Origin: JAXJSP01 sp036310005
GTDB lineage: Bacteria > Bacillota > Clostridia > Oscillospirales > Acutalibacteraceae
Direction of reading: 5' to 3'
Assembly (NCBI GenBank): GCA_036310005.1
Contig: JAXJSP010000002.1
Location: 1-50,306 of the forward strand
Length of the DNA: 50,306 nt
Shown: positions 1-7,711 of the stretch, in pieces
How positions within the stretch are numbered: the stretch's first letter is position 1
Layout of the letters: the number at the start of each line of letters is the position of its first letter
The notes under the pieces: model-generated
Told to the model about the DNA's origin: nothing
What the model saw: the letters and a program-made list of their open reading frames with translations, nothing else
Database searches by the model: none
Made by a program: the position numbers and the translations under genes

Positions 1-162
1 CTTAAAAATGTAGAAACCGCACAGGTTTTTGAAAAGAGCGAGGTTAAGGTCTGGGAATGCAGAAACTGCGGACATATTGTAGTCGGAACAAAGGCTCCCG
101 AAGTTTGTCCTACTTGCGCTCATCCTCAAAGTTACTTTGAAGTTCACGCAGAAAACTATTAA
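1..162 (+). CDS. rbr: Rubrerythrin, C-terminal fragment (5' end outside window)
   Basis: The first 162 bases read open in frame 1 and end at TAA. The 53 residues contain a rubredoxin-like iron site with two Cys pairs, ECRNCGHI and CPTCAHP, and the ending SYFEVHAENY typical of rubrerythrins. In the family this domain passes electrons to an N-terminal di-iron ferritin-like domain, which reduces hydrogen peroxide in anaerobes; that domain lies outside the window. The gene ends just before a bidirectional terminator shared with convergent metK. The family call is firm for the fragment, but full-length architecture cannot be judged. Confidence 0.9.
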   Translation, partial: LKNVETAQVFEKSEVKVWECRNCGHIVVGTKAPEVCPTCAHPQSYFEVHAENY

Positions 163-171
163 TAAAAACAG

Positions 172-205
172 AAAAATCTCGCTTACAACCGTAAGCGAGA
201 TTTTT
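172..205. terminator. Bidirectional intrinsic terminator between rubrerythrin and metK
   Basis: A perfect 15-bp stem (172-186 with 191-205) closes a 4-nt loop and is flanked by A and T runs, so it can end transcription in both directions. It abuts the metK stop codon at 206-208. Confidence 0.9.
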
Positions 206-1384
206 TTATTTTAAGAGTTCTTTTAACTGATTTACTTTATCTGTTTTTTCCCAAGGGCAGTTTAATTCTTCTCTGCCGATATGACCTAAAGCGGCATAAG
301 GTTTAAACTTAATATTTCTCAAATCAAAATATTTAATAATAGCGCTTGGTCTTAAATCAAAAACTTTATTTACAGCGTCTACAATTTTATCTTCGCTGAT
401 TTTTGAAGTATTAAATGTATCTACTGTTACAGACACAGGTTTTGCAACACCGATGGCATAGGCTAACTGCACTTCGCATTTATCGGCAATACCGGCTGCT
501 ACTATATTCTTAGCGACATATCTTGCGGCATAGGCAGACGAACGGTCAACCTTTGTCGGATCTTTTCCCGAAAAAGCACCGCCTCCGTGTCTTCCCGCTC
601 CGCCGTAGGTATCGACTATAATTTTTCTGCCTGTAAGTCCGGTATCCCCTGCCGGACCGCCAATTACAAATCTGCCTGTAGGATTAATATAATACTTTGT
701 GTTCTCATCAAGCAAACCGGCAGGTATTACTGCGTCGATAACATATTTTTTTATATCTTTTCTTATAGTTTCTATATCGACATCTGCGCTGTGTTGTGAT
801 GATACGACAACAGCATCAATTCTTACGGGTTTATCGTCATCATATTCAACGGTAACCTGAGTTTTACCGTCTGCTCTTAAATACGGTAAAGTATTGTTTT
901 CTCTGACTTCGGTAAGTTTTTTAGCAAGCAAATGAGCGTAATAAATAGGCATAGGCATATAGTTTTCGGTTTCGTTACAAGCATATCCGAACATCATACC
1001 CTGGTCGCCTGCACCGTTTTGGTTTTCTCCGTCGTCTTCACCCTGTTTTAATTCAAGTGAATTATCAACGCCCAATGCAATATCCTCAGACTGTTTATGG
1101 ACTAAAACTTTAATATCACAAGTATTTCCGTTAAAATATTTCTCGTCGCTGTCGTAACCGATTTCACAAATTACTTGTCTTGCTATTTTTTTAATATCAA
1201 CTTTTGCGGTTGAAGTGATTTCTCCCATAACTACAACAGTATCAGTTGTACAAAAAGTTTCACAGGCTACTCTTGAATTTTTATCCTGCGATAAATATGC
1301 GTCTAAAACCGCATCCGAAATATTGTCGCAAATTTTATCGGGATGACCTTTTGTTACCGACTCCGATGTAAATAATCTTTTCAT
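206..1384 (-). CDS. metK: S-adenosylmethionine synthetase (methionine adenosyltransferase)
   Basis: Makes S-adenosylmethionine from methionine and ATP in the cytosol. The 392-residue length is normal for MetK. Visible signatures are TSESVTKGHPDKICDNISDA at the N-terminus (ATP/methionine site), the GDQGMMFGYA loop near residue 126, and GGGAFSGKDPTKVDRS near 267, the glycine-rich phosphate-binding segment. The ATG follows a GGAGG-type site, and the gene stands alone behind a SAM-I riboswitch and a strong promoter, so it is probably repressed when SAM is plentiful. The window also contains queA, which uses SAM, but the two are not linked in an operon. Confidence 0.98.
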   Translation of the reverse strand: MKRLFTSESVTKGHPDKICDNISDAVLDAYLSQDKNSRVACETFCTTDTVVVMGEITSTAKVDIKKIARQVICEIGYDSDEKYFNGNTCDIKVLVHKQSEDIALGVDNSLELKQGEDDGENQNGAGDQGMMFGYACNETENYMPMPIYYAHLLAKKLTEVRENNTLPYLRADGKTQVTVEYDDDKPVRIDAVVVSSQHSADVDIETIRKDIKKYVIDAVIPAGLLDENTKYYINPTGRFVIGGPAGDTGLTGRKIIVDTYGGAGRHGGGAFSGKDPTKVDRSSAYAARYVAKNIVAAGIADKCEVQLAYAIGVAKPVSVTVDTFNTSKISEDKIVDAVNKVFDLRPSAIIKYFDLRNIKFKPYAALGHIGREELNCPWEKTDKVNQLKELLK

Positions 1385-1399
1385 TTTTTTGACCTCCGT

Positions 1400-1433
1400 T
1401 AATTAAAACAACCCACACCGAAAGATGTGGGTT
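1400..1433 (-). terminator. Terminator hairpin of the SAM-I riboswitch
   Basis: An 8-bp stem (AACCCACA with TGTGGGTT, 1410-1433) lies directly downstream of the SAM-I aptamer on the minus strand and is followed by a U-rich stretch (GTTTTAATT). It sits between aptamer and metK start, where the expression platform is expected. The U-tract is moderate. Confidence 0.75.
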
Positions 1434-1439
1434 AAAAAA

Positions 1440-1533
1440 CTCATCTTCCGGCATTCAGCCGCAGGATTTAGCACCTTGATAAATCAGGTTGCCGGACATC
1501 ATAGGGCCTGTTCCCTCCGTCACTCTTGATAAG
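1440..1533 (-). promoter_or_regulatory. SAM-I (S-box) riboswitch aptamer controlling metK
   Basis: The minus strand carries the S-box landmarks in order: CTTATCAAGAG at the 5' side of P1 (1533-1523), GGAGGGA, GGCCC, then CCGGCAACC, GGTGCTAA, and a closing GATGAG that pairs with CTTATC (with one G-U). The element lies between a strong promoter and metK, followed by a terminator hairpin. In this family SAM binding stabilises P1 and favours termination. The ligand assignment rests on conserved core sequence and on the metK context. Confidence 0.96.
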
Positions 1534-1553
1534 TAATATTCATTTGTTTTCTT

Positions 1554-1581
1554 ATTATAACACAGTAATATAATTTGTCAA
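1554..1581 (-). promoter_or_regulatory. Sigma-A-type promoter for the metK riboswitch transcript
   Basis: TTGACA (1581-1576) and TATAAT (1559-1554) are separated by 16 bp on the minus strand, both perfect consensus hexamers. Transcription would start near 1547, just ahead of the SAM-I aptamer. The -35 box directly abuts the stop codon of the upstream transporter gene. Confidence 0.88.
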
Positions 1582-1584
1582 CAA

Positions 1585-2241
1585 CTAAACAAGAAAAATT
1601 ATTATAACGCAGCCAATTATTAAAATTACCGAGCAGACTATTGTAACTGCATTGATTTTTCCGCTTGATTTTTGATGGTTCGGCATAAACCCTGCCTTTG
1701 AGAGAATAAAAATCACTCTTTTATATAAAAGCAAGGCAACAGCCGAATTAAGCACGCCTTTTATGACATTAAAAGCAATAATTATCGGCAACAGGCTTTT
1801 GATTACCTGACGGTCTACTCCCATATACATAGGTGTGAATATATAATTCCAGAGCATCATCATAACAGTCATTGACAATATACCGACTGTTAAGCCGACA
1901 ACAGCACCCTTTATTGTTCTTCTAAAAGAATATATTGCCGAACCTACTACTGCAAATACTGCGGTTGACAGAATATTCATAATAAGACCGATAAAGCCTG
2001 TTGAACTTATTGTAATCATTTCAATGACCGACTCTGCAACTGCTATTATCAAAGCATATACCGGCCCGTACATAAAGCCTGCGATAATCACAAAAGCATC
2101 TTTGAAATCAAGCGTCAGAAACGGTGTTGCGGAAAAAATAGGCGGCAACAGTTTTGAGAGCATTGTTACGACAAAACTTATTGCGATAAACATACCTATT
2201 ACCGTAATTTTTTTTGCATCGGTTTTTTTAAAATCAGACAT
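1585..2241 (-). CDS. ribU: ECF transporter S component, riboflavin type (RibU-like)
   Basis: A membrane protein of 218 residues with about six hydrophobic segments, the expected shape of an energy-coupling factor substrate-binding subunit. It begins with a basic region and a first helix (ITVIGMFIAISFVVTM) and has a loop LDFKDAFVIIAGFMYGP like those of RibU proteins. It likely captures riboflavin for uptake with a shared EcfAAT module encoded elsewhere. The vitamin assignment comes mainly from the FMN riboswitch directly upstream. I chose ATG at 2241 because GGAGGA lies 7 nt upstream; a TTG at 2256 would place the start inside that ribosome-binding site. The C-terminal tail adds one extra hydrophobic segment. 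Confidence 0.88.
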   Translation of the reverse strand: MSDFKKTDAKKITVIGMFIAISFVVTMLSKLLPPIFSATPFLTLDFKDAFVIIAGFMYGPVYALIIAVAESVIEMITISSTGFIGLIMNILSTAVFAVVGSAIYSFRRTIKGAVVGLTVGILSMTVMMMLWNYIFTPMYMGVDRQVIKSLLPIIIAFNVIKGVLNSAVALLLYKRVIFILSKAGFMPNHQKSSGKINAVTIVCSVILIIGCVIIIFLV

Positions 2242-2256
2242 TACACATTCCTCCAA

Positions 2257-2284
2257 ATAAAAAACGCCTCGATAAGTCGAGGCG
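2257..2284 (-). terminator. Terminator of the FMN riboswitch
   Basis: A perfect 8-bp hairpin (CGCCTCGA, loop of four, TCGAGGCG; 2284-2265) is followed on the minus strand by a T-run. The ribosome-binding site of the transporter begins only a few bases downstream. Its 5' arm is also fully complementary to the start of the FMN aptamer, which gives an antiterminator alternative. Confidence 0.92.
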
Positions 2285-2311
2285 CAAAATAATACAAAAC
2301 AAAAAACAAAT

Positions 2312-2418
2312 TTCTTCTTCCATCCGGACTATACCGTCGGTATGGGAATTGCACCCATTCAGCAAAACGCTTGTGGACTTTTACCACCGGTGGAGAATTT
2401 CACTCCGCCTCGAAGATA
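2312..2418 (-). promoter_or_regulatory. FMN riboswitch (RFN element)
   Basis: The minus strand has the RFN landmarks: ATCTTCGAGGCGGAGTGAAA at the 5' end, CCACCGGTGGT, AGTCC, and the 3' signature ACCGACGGTATAGTCCGGAT followed by GGAAGAAGA, which pairs with TCTTC. It is placed in front of a riboflavin-type ECF transporter. FMN binding is expected to let the downstream terminator form and stop transporter expression. Confidence 0.96.
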
Positions 2419-2437
2419 TTAAATTTTAAAAAGACAA

Positions 2438-2731
2438 TTATTTTTTCTCATCCAAGGCTCTCTCAAGCCATATCGAGCCGATATCCATAGCGTTGTAAAA
2501 GCCGACCTTTTCGCTTTTCTTTACAACTCTTTCTTCCATTGGCAAATCTGTATCGGTACTTAAAAGCTGGACACGAACTTTTTCTGCCAATTCCAATTTG
2601 CCTGATTTATCAGTTGACATTATAGTAAAAAGAATTACAAAGTCATCTGACATATCTCCGTAATAAATCTCTTTTCCTTTACGGACAAGAGGTTTACCTT
2701 TATATGTTAACATTTCTTTTTTATCAGACAT
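2438..2731 (-). CDS. Conserved-looking small protein of unknown function
   Basis: I do not recognise this 97-residue protein. It is mostly polar and predicted cytosolic, with a strand-rich middle (GKEIYYGDMSDDFVILFTIM) and an ending around DIGSIWLERALDEKK. The ATG at 2731 is chosen because GGAGG stands 7-8 nt upstream; a longer reading from 2758 has no such site. It lies downstream of ruvX but has its own promoter-like sequence. DUF1292 (YrzB) proteins often sit next to ruvX in Firmicutes and are of similar size, but I do not see enough shared sequence to make that assignment. Confidence 0.75.
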   Translation of the reverse strand: MSDKKEMLTYKGKPLVRKGKEIYYGDMSDDFVILFTIMSTDKSGKLELAEKVRVQLLSTDTDLPMEERVVKKSEKVGFYNAMDIGSIWLERALDEKK

Positions 2732-2761
2732 AATACTGTCCTCCCGATTAAACTGCAAATT

Positions 2762-2790
2762 ATTGTATCACATATATTTTTATAAGTCAA
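2762..2790 (-). promoter_or_regulatory. Promoter-like sequence for the 97-residue gene
   Basis: On the minus strand TTGACT (2790-2785) is followed after 17 bp by TACAAT (2767-2762). It falls in the short gap between ruvX and the small downstream gene, about 30 bases before that gene's start. Confidence 0.6.
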
Positions 2791-2796
2791 CTTAAA

Positions 2797-3219
2797 CTAA
2801 CGGTTAATATTTTTTCTGAAATCTAAATAGTCCTGCAAAATCACCGTTGCCGCAACAGCATCAACTGATTTTTTCCTTTTTTCGCCCCTGATATTATTAT
2901 CATTAAGCATTATATGTGCAGACAAAGTAGTACATCTTTCATCACGCATAACAACATCTATACCGCTTTGGTTTTTTATTAACTCGCCTATTCTTTCACA
3001 TTCCTGCGCTCTCTCACCGCAACTGCCATCCATATTTTTGGGCAAGCCTACAACTATTTTATCCGCTTGATATTTCTTTGCGCAATCGCAGATTTTATCT
3101 ATTAAATTTTTTTCGTTTTTTTCGAATATTACCTCTTTCGGAAAAGCAAAAGTTTCACTCATATCGCTGACTGCAATTCCCGTTCTTGCTTTTCCCAAAT
3201 CAACACTCATTATAATCAT
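2797..3219 (-). CDS. ruvX: Holliday junction resolvase-like RuvX/YqgF, pre-16S rRNA nuclease family
   Basis: The 140-residue length is standard for the YqgF family, an RNase H-like fold. The first motif is SVDLGKARTGIAVSD with the catalytic Asp; further motifs are IVVGLPKNMDGSCGERAQ, MRDERCTTLSAH and KKSVDAVAATVILQDYL, where the last Asp completes the metal site. In bacteria this enzyme is linked to 16S rRNA 5'-end maturation and possibly to junction processing. The start at 3219 lies 2 bases after the stop of the histidine phosphatase gene, with only a weak ribosome-binding site, which suggests translational coupling. Confidence 0.95.
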   Translation of the reverse strand: MIIMSVDLGKARTGIAVSDMSETFAFPKEVIFEKNEKNLIDKICDCAKKYQADKIVVGLPKNMDGSCGERAQECERIGELIKNQSGIDVVMRDERCTTLSAHIMLNDNNIRGEKRKKSVDAVAATVILQDYLDFRKNINR

Positions 3220-3221
3220 AC

Positions 3222-3872
3222 TTATTTTTCATACCATTTTTCGCAGGTTTTACTGTTCATATCGTCATCAAAATGGCTTAAATCACTTTCATATATTATA
3301 TTGTATTCACTACCGTTTATTTGAATTTTACTGACTGCAGTATTATCTGAAAAGCCCACATTATTTATATCTTTTAATTCTAATTTGTGCAAAAAGCAAA
3401 GCATATTTCTGATTAAACAACCGTGAGACGTAATTGCTACTGTTTTATCTTTATTGTTATTAATTATATTTAAAACCGCTTTTTTTGCTCTTTTATAAAC
3501 ATCGCTCATACTCTCCCCGTTCGGAGATACAAAATCTTTCGGATTATTATACCAATTATCGCTTTGCTCGGGATACTGTTTTTTTATATCGTCTATATAC
3601 ATTTTTTCCATATCGCCGACATTGATTTCTATTAAATCATCATCTGTTTTAATGGGTGCGTTGTTATATTTTGCTACTGCTTTTGCAGTAAGTGTTGCTC
3701 TTTTCAACGGACTTGTATACACTGCATCCAACTTTATATTTTTAAATCTCTCCGATAATAATTCAAGTTGGCGCTTACCCAAGTCGGTTACATCTCCGTC
3801 AAACCTTCCCTGAAACATTTTATCGACATTTGCTTTTGCCTGACAATGTCTGACGATATATAAAGTTGTCAT
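3222..3872 (-). CDS. Histidine phosphatase family protein (phosphoglycerate mutase-like)
   Basis: A 216-residue protein of the histidine phosphatase superfamily. The N-terminal catalytic motif reads YIVRHCQAKAN, so the usual RHG is RHC. The second half of the active site is seen in VYTSPLKRATLTA and AITSHGCLIRNML, with the second catalytic His. The phosphate substrate cannot be told from sequence; relatives act on sugar phosphates, nucleotides or cobalamin intermediates. The ribosome-binding site AGGAG overlaps the end of the preceding gene, so the two are probably co-translated. Confidence 0.9.
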   Translation of the reverse strand: MTTLYIVRHCQAKANVDKMFQGRFDGDVTDLGKRQLELLSERFKNIKLDAVYTSPLKRATLTAKAVAKYNNAPIKTDDDLIEINVGDMEKMYIDDIKKQYPEQSDNWYNNPKDFVSPNGESMSDVYKRAKKAVLNIINNNKDKTVAITSHGCLIRNMLCFLHKLELKDINNVGFSDNTAVSKIQINGSEYNIIYESDLSHFDDDMNSKTCEKWYEK

Positions 3873-3873
3873 T

Positions 3874-4629
3874 TTAAGCTCCTAAAATTAAATATTTGAC
3901 GATTGCACAGATTTCTCTGAAAAACATGGGTTCTACAAGCCAGACAGATGTAAAGGTCGATTTTGCCGATACCGATAGTCCTGATTTTTTTGCCATCATA
4001 CCTGCTCTGAACTGATGATACCAATCGGTTACGATTAAAACATCTTCGGACAAACCTTTTTCTTCAATAATCTTTTTGCTGTTTGAAATATTGGTGCTTG
4101 TATTGACAGATGTATTTTCTTCAATAATTCTTTGCGCGTCTATGCCTTTTTCGACTAAATAGTTTTTCATCACTTCAGACTCTGCGTAAACCTCGTCTTC
4201 TCCCTGTCCGCCTGATACAATAACTACCGCATCTTCATTTGTTACTAAATAATCATACGCAGTATCCAATCTGTCAGCAAGCATTAAAGAGGGTTTATCG
4301 TCTTTAATCTGGCAGCCCAAGACTATTACTGTATCAGGTTTTTCGCTTGTAGCGGCAAACGCGTTTAAAATCATAAGCACAAACATAGTGACACAAAGTA
4401 TTCCTGCAAACAAAGATATATTAGTGATAATTTTATATGCGATATCAAAAGCTTTATTGCATTTTAATTTATCAATAATTTCGTTTGGCAAACTGTTGTA
4501 CACAAAAAAGCCTATAAAAACAATTGTCGGCACAATATTGAACACATTTATAATGCCATACAGCATAGAACTTACGCTTAAAAGCAACAAAACAAGAAAT
4601 ATTACCGAATAGACGACATTACGCTTCAC
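3874..4629 (-). CDS. Membrane-anchored DUF218 (YdcF/ElyC/SanA-like) protein
   Basis: 251 residues. The first about 95 hold three to four hydrophobic segments; the rest is a soluble DUF218 domain starting at DTVIVLGCQIKDDKPSLMLA, with VIVSGGQGEDEVYAESEVM and IEENTSVNTSTNISNSKKII. Relatives are implicated in envelope or peptidoglycan-precursor homeostasis, but the reaction is unknown. The start is GTG at 4629, overlapping the TAG stop of argS by one base, with GGAGG just upstream. Confidence 0.85.
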   Translation of the reverse strand: MKRNVVYSVIFLVLLLLSVSSMLYGIINVFNIVPTIVFIGFFVYNSLPNEIIDKLKCNKAFDIAYKIITNISLFAGILCVTMFVLMILNAFAATSEKPDTVIVLGCQIKDDKPSLMLADRLDTAYDYLVTNEDAVVIVSGGQGEDEVYAESEVMKNYLVEKGIDAQRIIEENTSVNTSTNISNSKKIIEEKGLSEDVLIVTDWYHQFRAGMMAKKSGLSVSAKSTFTSVWLVEPMFFREICAIVKYLILGA

Positions 4630-6317
4630 TACATAACCTCCGGTGAATCTATTTTAAGCATAGTAAGAATATTTTTAATAACCTGTCCGACTCTGACACA
4701 TAAATAAAGTCTTGCCTGCATTAAATCGGCATCATCGCATTTTACTCTGCAAGCGTTATAGTATTTATGGAACATAGTTGCTAAATCAATAACATATTTA
4801 GTGATTTTTGAGGGGTCATAAACTTTCGCGGAAGCGACAATTTCATTTTCCAAAGTTGAAAGATGCTGAATTAACGCTCTCTCCTCAGGTTGCGTTAATA
4901 AAGAAAGTTGACTTGAACTGCAGGAAGTATAGTTTATTCCCTCTGCTTTTAAATTTTTGACAATAGAACAAATACGAGCATACGCGTACTGAACATAATA
5001 AACGGGGTTCTGGCTTGATTTTTCAACAGCCAAATCTAAATCAAGTTCCAGATGGCTGTTCGGCTCACGCATATTAAATAAAAATCTTGCCGCATCTATC
5101 GGAATTTCATCAAGCAAAGTCGTAAGGGTTACCGCTTTACCCGAGCGTTTTGAAACCTTATAAGTTTCACCGTCTTTTATCAGTCGTACCATTTGCATGA
5201 TTACCACATTAAGTCTGTCGGGATCAACATCCAAAGCCTGAAGCGCCGCTTTCATTCTCGGTACATAACCGTGATGGTCCGCACCTAAAATATCAATTGC
5301 GATATCAAAGTTTCTTTCCACCAATTTATTATAGTGATAAGCAATATCGGGCACGAAGTATGTCGGTATTCCGTTATCTCTTACTAAAACTCTGTCTTTG
5401 TCTTCACCGTACTCGGTTGACTTAAACCAAAGGGCACCGTCCTTTTCGTAAGTGACACCTTTTTCAATCATTTTATCTAAAATTTCCTGTACTTTACCGT
5501 TATTATGAAGGTCTGATTCTTTAAACCAATTATCATAATGAATTCTGTATTTTGCTAAATCTTGCTCAAGTCCTTTAATATTTTTAGGCAAAGCAAAATC
5601 GCATAAAGCCTGTCTTCTTTCCTCGCTGTCGGCATTTACATACTTATCGCCGTAAACTTTTGTAAATTCTTTTGCGTGCTCAACGATATCGTTTCCGAGG
5701 TAGGCATCTTCCGGCATTTCTATACTGCTGTCAAACTGCTGTAAATATCTGATTTCAAGTGAAGTTTTGAACTTTTCAATCTGATTTCCGGCATCGTTGA
5801 TATAAAACTCTCTTTTGACATCAAAGCCCGCATAATCTAAAACAGCAGCAAGGCAATCACCTAATGCGCCGCCTCTTGCATTACCTATATGCATCGGACC
5901 TGTAGGGTTTGCAGACACAAACTCGACTAACACGCTCTTACCCTTACCGTAATCGGAGCGACCGTAGTTATCTGCCTGTTTTTCGATATCAATAAGGATA
6001 TCGCTGTAATAATTATCATTTAAAAAGAAATTAATGAAACCGGGGCCCGCTATTTCACAACGCGAAATATAAGTATTTGAAAAGTCAAAATGTTCTTTTA
6101 AAACCGAGGCAATTTTAACAGGTGAATTGTGCAAGTGTCTTGCATATACCATAGCGGCATTAACAGCAAAGTCACCGTGTGTTCTGTCAGCAGGGACTTC
6201 GATATTAAATTCAGGCAATTCGACCGGTTCAAACTGTCCGTCTGCCACAGACTGCTTAACAGCATCAGTAATAATATTTTTTATATCTTTATATGCTTTA
6301 TCAACTATTTTAGACAT
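4629..6317 (-). CDS. argS: Arginyl-tRNA synthetase
   Basis: Charges tRNA-Arg with arginine. The 562-residue class I synthetase shows the N-terminal Add1 domain, the HIGH signature in NPTGPMHIGNARGGALGD around residue 140, a KMSKS-like loop KVSKRSGKAVTL around 390, and the C-terminal DALR anticodon-binding domain (YVQYAYARICSI). The ATG overlaps the DUF1934 stop by 8 bases (ATGTCTAA arrangement) with AAAGG upstream. The DUF1934-argS pairing matches ywiB-argS of Bacillus. A tRNA-Arg(CCG) gene is present at the far end of the window. Confidence 0.98.
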   Translation of the reverse strand: MSKIVDKAYKDIKNIITDAVKQSVADGQFEPVELPEFNIEVPADRTHGDFAVNAAMVYARHLHNSPVKIASVLKEHFDFSNTYISRCEIAGPGFINFFLNDNYYSDILIDIEKQADNYGRSDYGKGKSVLVEFVSANPTGPMHIGNARGGALGDCLAAVLDYAGFDVKREFYINDAGNQIEKFKTSLEIRYLQQFDSSIEMPEDAYLGNDIVEHAKEFTKVYGDKYVNADSEERRQALCDFALPKNIKGLEQDLAKYRIHYDNWFKESDLHNNGKVQEILDKMIEKGVTYEKDGALWFKSTEYGEDKDRVLVRDNGIPTYFVPDIAYHYNKLVERNFDIAIDILGADHHGYVPRMKAALQALDVDPDRLNVVIMQMVRLIKDGETYKVSKRSGKAVTLTTLLDEIPIDAARFLFNMREPNSHLELDLDLAVEKSSQNPVYYVQYAYARICSIVKNLKAEGINYTSCSSSQLSLLTQPEERALIQHLSTLENEIVASAKVYDPSKITKYVIDLATMFHKYYNACRVKCDDADLMQARLYLCVRVGQVIKNILTMLKIDSPEVM

Positions 6318-6735
6318 TCTTATTTTCCTTTCTGATTGTTATATCAACTGCATTTTTACTGACAAAACCGGCATTAATATCAACCGAATAGTCAAGATGA
6401 ACGCATCCTCCGTTTTCATCAATGTCAAAGACTACATCGTTTGTATTGATTGCGATATTTAAACTTCCGACATCGGTTTCATACTGACTTGAGTATCTTT
6501 TGCCTTTCTCTAAAACGAGCCTTGAATTATTGCCGCCCGAGCGAATTATTTTAACGACTCCGTCATCATAAACTTTCAGTACTGTTTTAGTATCCTCCGA
6601 CATTTGTTCGCTTTCGTTATAATAAACACACCATTTACCGTTGTGTCTTGCCATTTTTCCGATAGATGTGAACTCAATCTCACTTGTATCATCTGACGTG
6701 ATTTGACTTTTTATATTAATTATTACCTCGTCCAT
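6310..6735 (-). CDS. DUF1934 (YwiB-like) beta-barrel protein
   Basis: About 141 residues rich in strand, matching the DUF1934 pattern: an N-terminal VIINIKSQITSDDTSEIEF, a central EQMSEDTKTVLKVYDDG and a C-terminal VHLDYSVDINAGFVSKNAVD. Relatives are calycin-like small proteins of unknown role. I chose ATG at 6735, 1 base after the murI stop, because GAAAGG lies at proper spacing; the TTG at 6750 lies within that site. It sits between murI and argS. Confidence 0.88.
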   Translation of the reverse strand: MDEVIINIKSQITSDDTSEIEFTSIGKMARHNGKWCVYYNESEQMSEDTKTVLKVYDDGVVKIIRSGGNNSRLVLEKGKRYSSQYETDVGSLNIAINTNDVVFDIDENGGCVHLDYSVDINAGFVSKNAVDITIRKENKNV

Positions 6736-6736
6736 T

Positions 6737-7543
6737 TTAATACCTTTCAATATCCACTCGCTTTACATCAAATTCAACATTTGACTGCAATAAATATTCT
6801 GCTGTTTTTTCAAATGAGGTCGGTGTATCACTTACATAAAAATGATTTTCTTGTTTTTTATCGGAAAGCATATCATTTTCGGTTAAATAATTTTTAATAT
6901 ATTCAGCGACTGTTTTGCCCATATTAATAAGTTTAACATCTTCTCCGACTATTTCGCCTATTACCTGTGCAAGCACGGGATAATGAGTGCATCCTAACAC
7001 TATAGTATCACACCCTGCCTCAATTAAAGGTGCTAAATATCTTTTTGCTGTTTCTCTTACAACGATGTCGTCGCTTTTAAACCATCCCGATTCAACAAGC
7101 GGTACAAAAAGGCTGCAAATATTTTGCACGACTTTTATATTACTGTCTTGCTTTAAAATTAAATTTTTAAGCGTTGAACTGTTTACGGTTGCCGCGGTAC
7201 CGAGAAGGCCGACGACTTTATTTTTCGTGCTTTTTGCCGCACATTTTGCGGCAGAATCAATAACACGCACATAAGGTACATCTGAAAAAGAGTTTACGCC
7301 GGTTAAAACCGATGATACCGTACCGCAAGCGGCAACTATCATTTTAACATTAAAAGTATTAAGAAAATTAATATCCTGTTTTGCATATTTTGTTATCGTC
7401 TCTTTACTTTTTGTTCCGTAAGGGACGCGTCCCGTATCACCAAAATACACTATTGATTCATCAGGCAACATTTTAGATATCTGCTTTACGACAGTTAATC
7501 CGCCAAGTCCCGAATCAAAAATACCAATCGGTCTTGTATCCAT
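6737..7543 (-). CDS. murI: Glutamate racemase
   Basis: Converts L- to D-glutamate for peptidoglycan. The 268 residues show the N-terminal GIFDSGLGGLTVVKQI, the phosphate loop YFGDTGRVPYGTKS, and the two catalytic cysteines in VAACGTVSS near residue 73 and VLGCTHYPVL near 184. It opens a leftward cluster and has a strong promoter of its own. The ribosome-binding site is AAGGAG about 7 nt before the ATG. Confidence 0.97.
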   Translation of the reverse strand: MDTRPIGIFDSGLGGLTVVKQISKMLPDESIVYFGDTGRVPYGTKSKETITKYAKQDINFLNTFNVKMIVAACGTVSSVLTGVNSFSDVPYVRVIDSAAKCAAKSTKNKVVGLLGTAATVNSSTLKNLILKQDSNIKVVQNICSLFVPLVESGWFKSDDIVVRETAKRYLAPLIEAGCDTIVLGCTHYPVLAQVIGEIVGEDVKLINMGKTVAEYIKNYLTENDMLSDKKQENHFYVSDTPTSFEKTAEYLLQSNVEFDVKRVDIERY

Positions 7544-7581
7544 AGTTTCTCCTTTTTATGTTAAAATTTTACTGAACAAAT

Positions 7582-7610
7582 ATTATAACATATTAATACA
7601 TATTAATCAA
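7582..7610 (-). promoter_or_regulatory. Sigma-A-type promoter for murI
   Basis: On the minus strand TTGATT (7610-7605), 17 bp, TATAAT (7587-7582). It is the most upstream promoter seen for the murI to ruvX cluster. Confidence 0.8.
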
Positions 7611-7633
7611 ATAATAATTATAACGAAGTTGTT

Positions 7634-7650
7634 TGTGAATTGTTTTCACA
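7634..7650. promoter_or_regulatory. Palindromic candidate operator between murI and the XRE gene
   Basis: TGTGAA and TTCACA flank a 5-bp centre, a perfect inverted repeat. It lies 24 bp upstream of the murI -35 and just upstream of the XRE gene's -10. It could be the site of the adjacent XRE protein (autoregulation) or of another repressor; this is inference from position. Confidence 0.5.
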
Positions 7651-7677
7651 CTTTCTTAAATTCGACTTTTTTTAATG

Positions 7678-7683
7678 TATAAT
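7678..7683 (+). promoter_or_regulatory. -10 box of the XRE regulator promoter
   Basis: A perfect TATAAT lies 29 bases before the ATG. No good -35 hexamer is present at 16-18 bp; the region 7653-7666 is only T-rich. The poor -35 box could mean activator dependence or a weak promoter. Confidence 0.5.
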
Positions 7684-7711
7684 TAAGAAAAATACTAGAG
7701 GATGATGTGTA

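Noticed and set aside
7634..7650. Standard Rex operator
   Set aside because: The half-sites fit, but the centre has 5 bases, which breaks the fixed symmetry of Rex sites; kept only as a general candidate operator.
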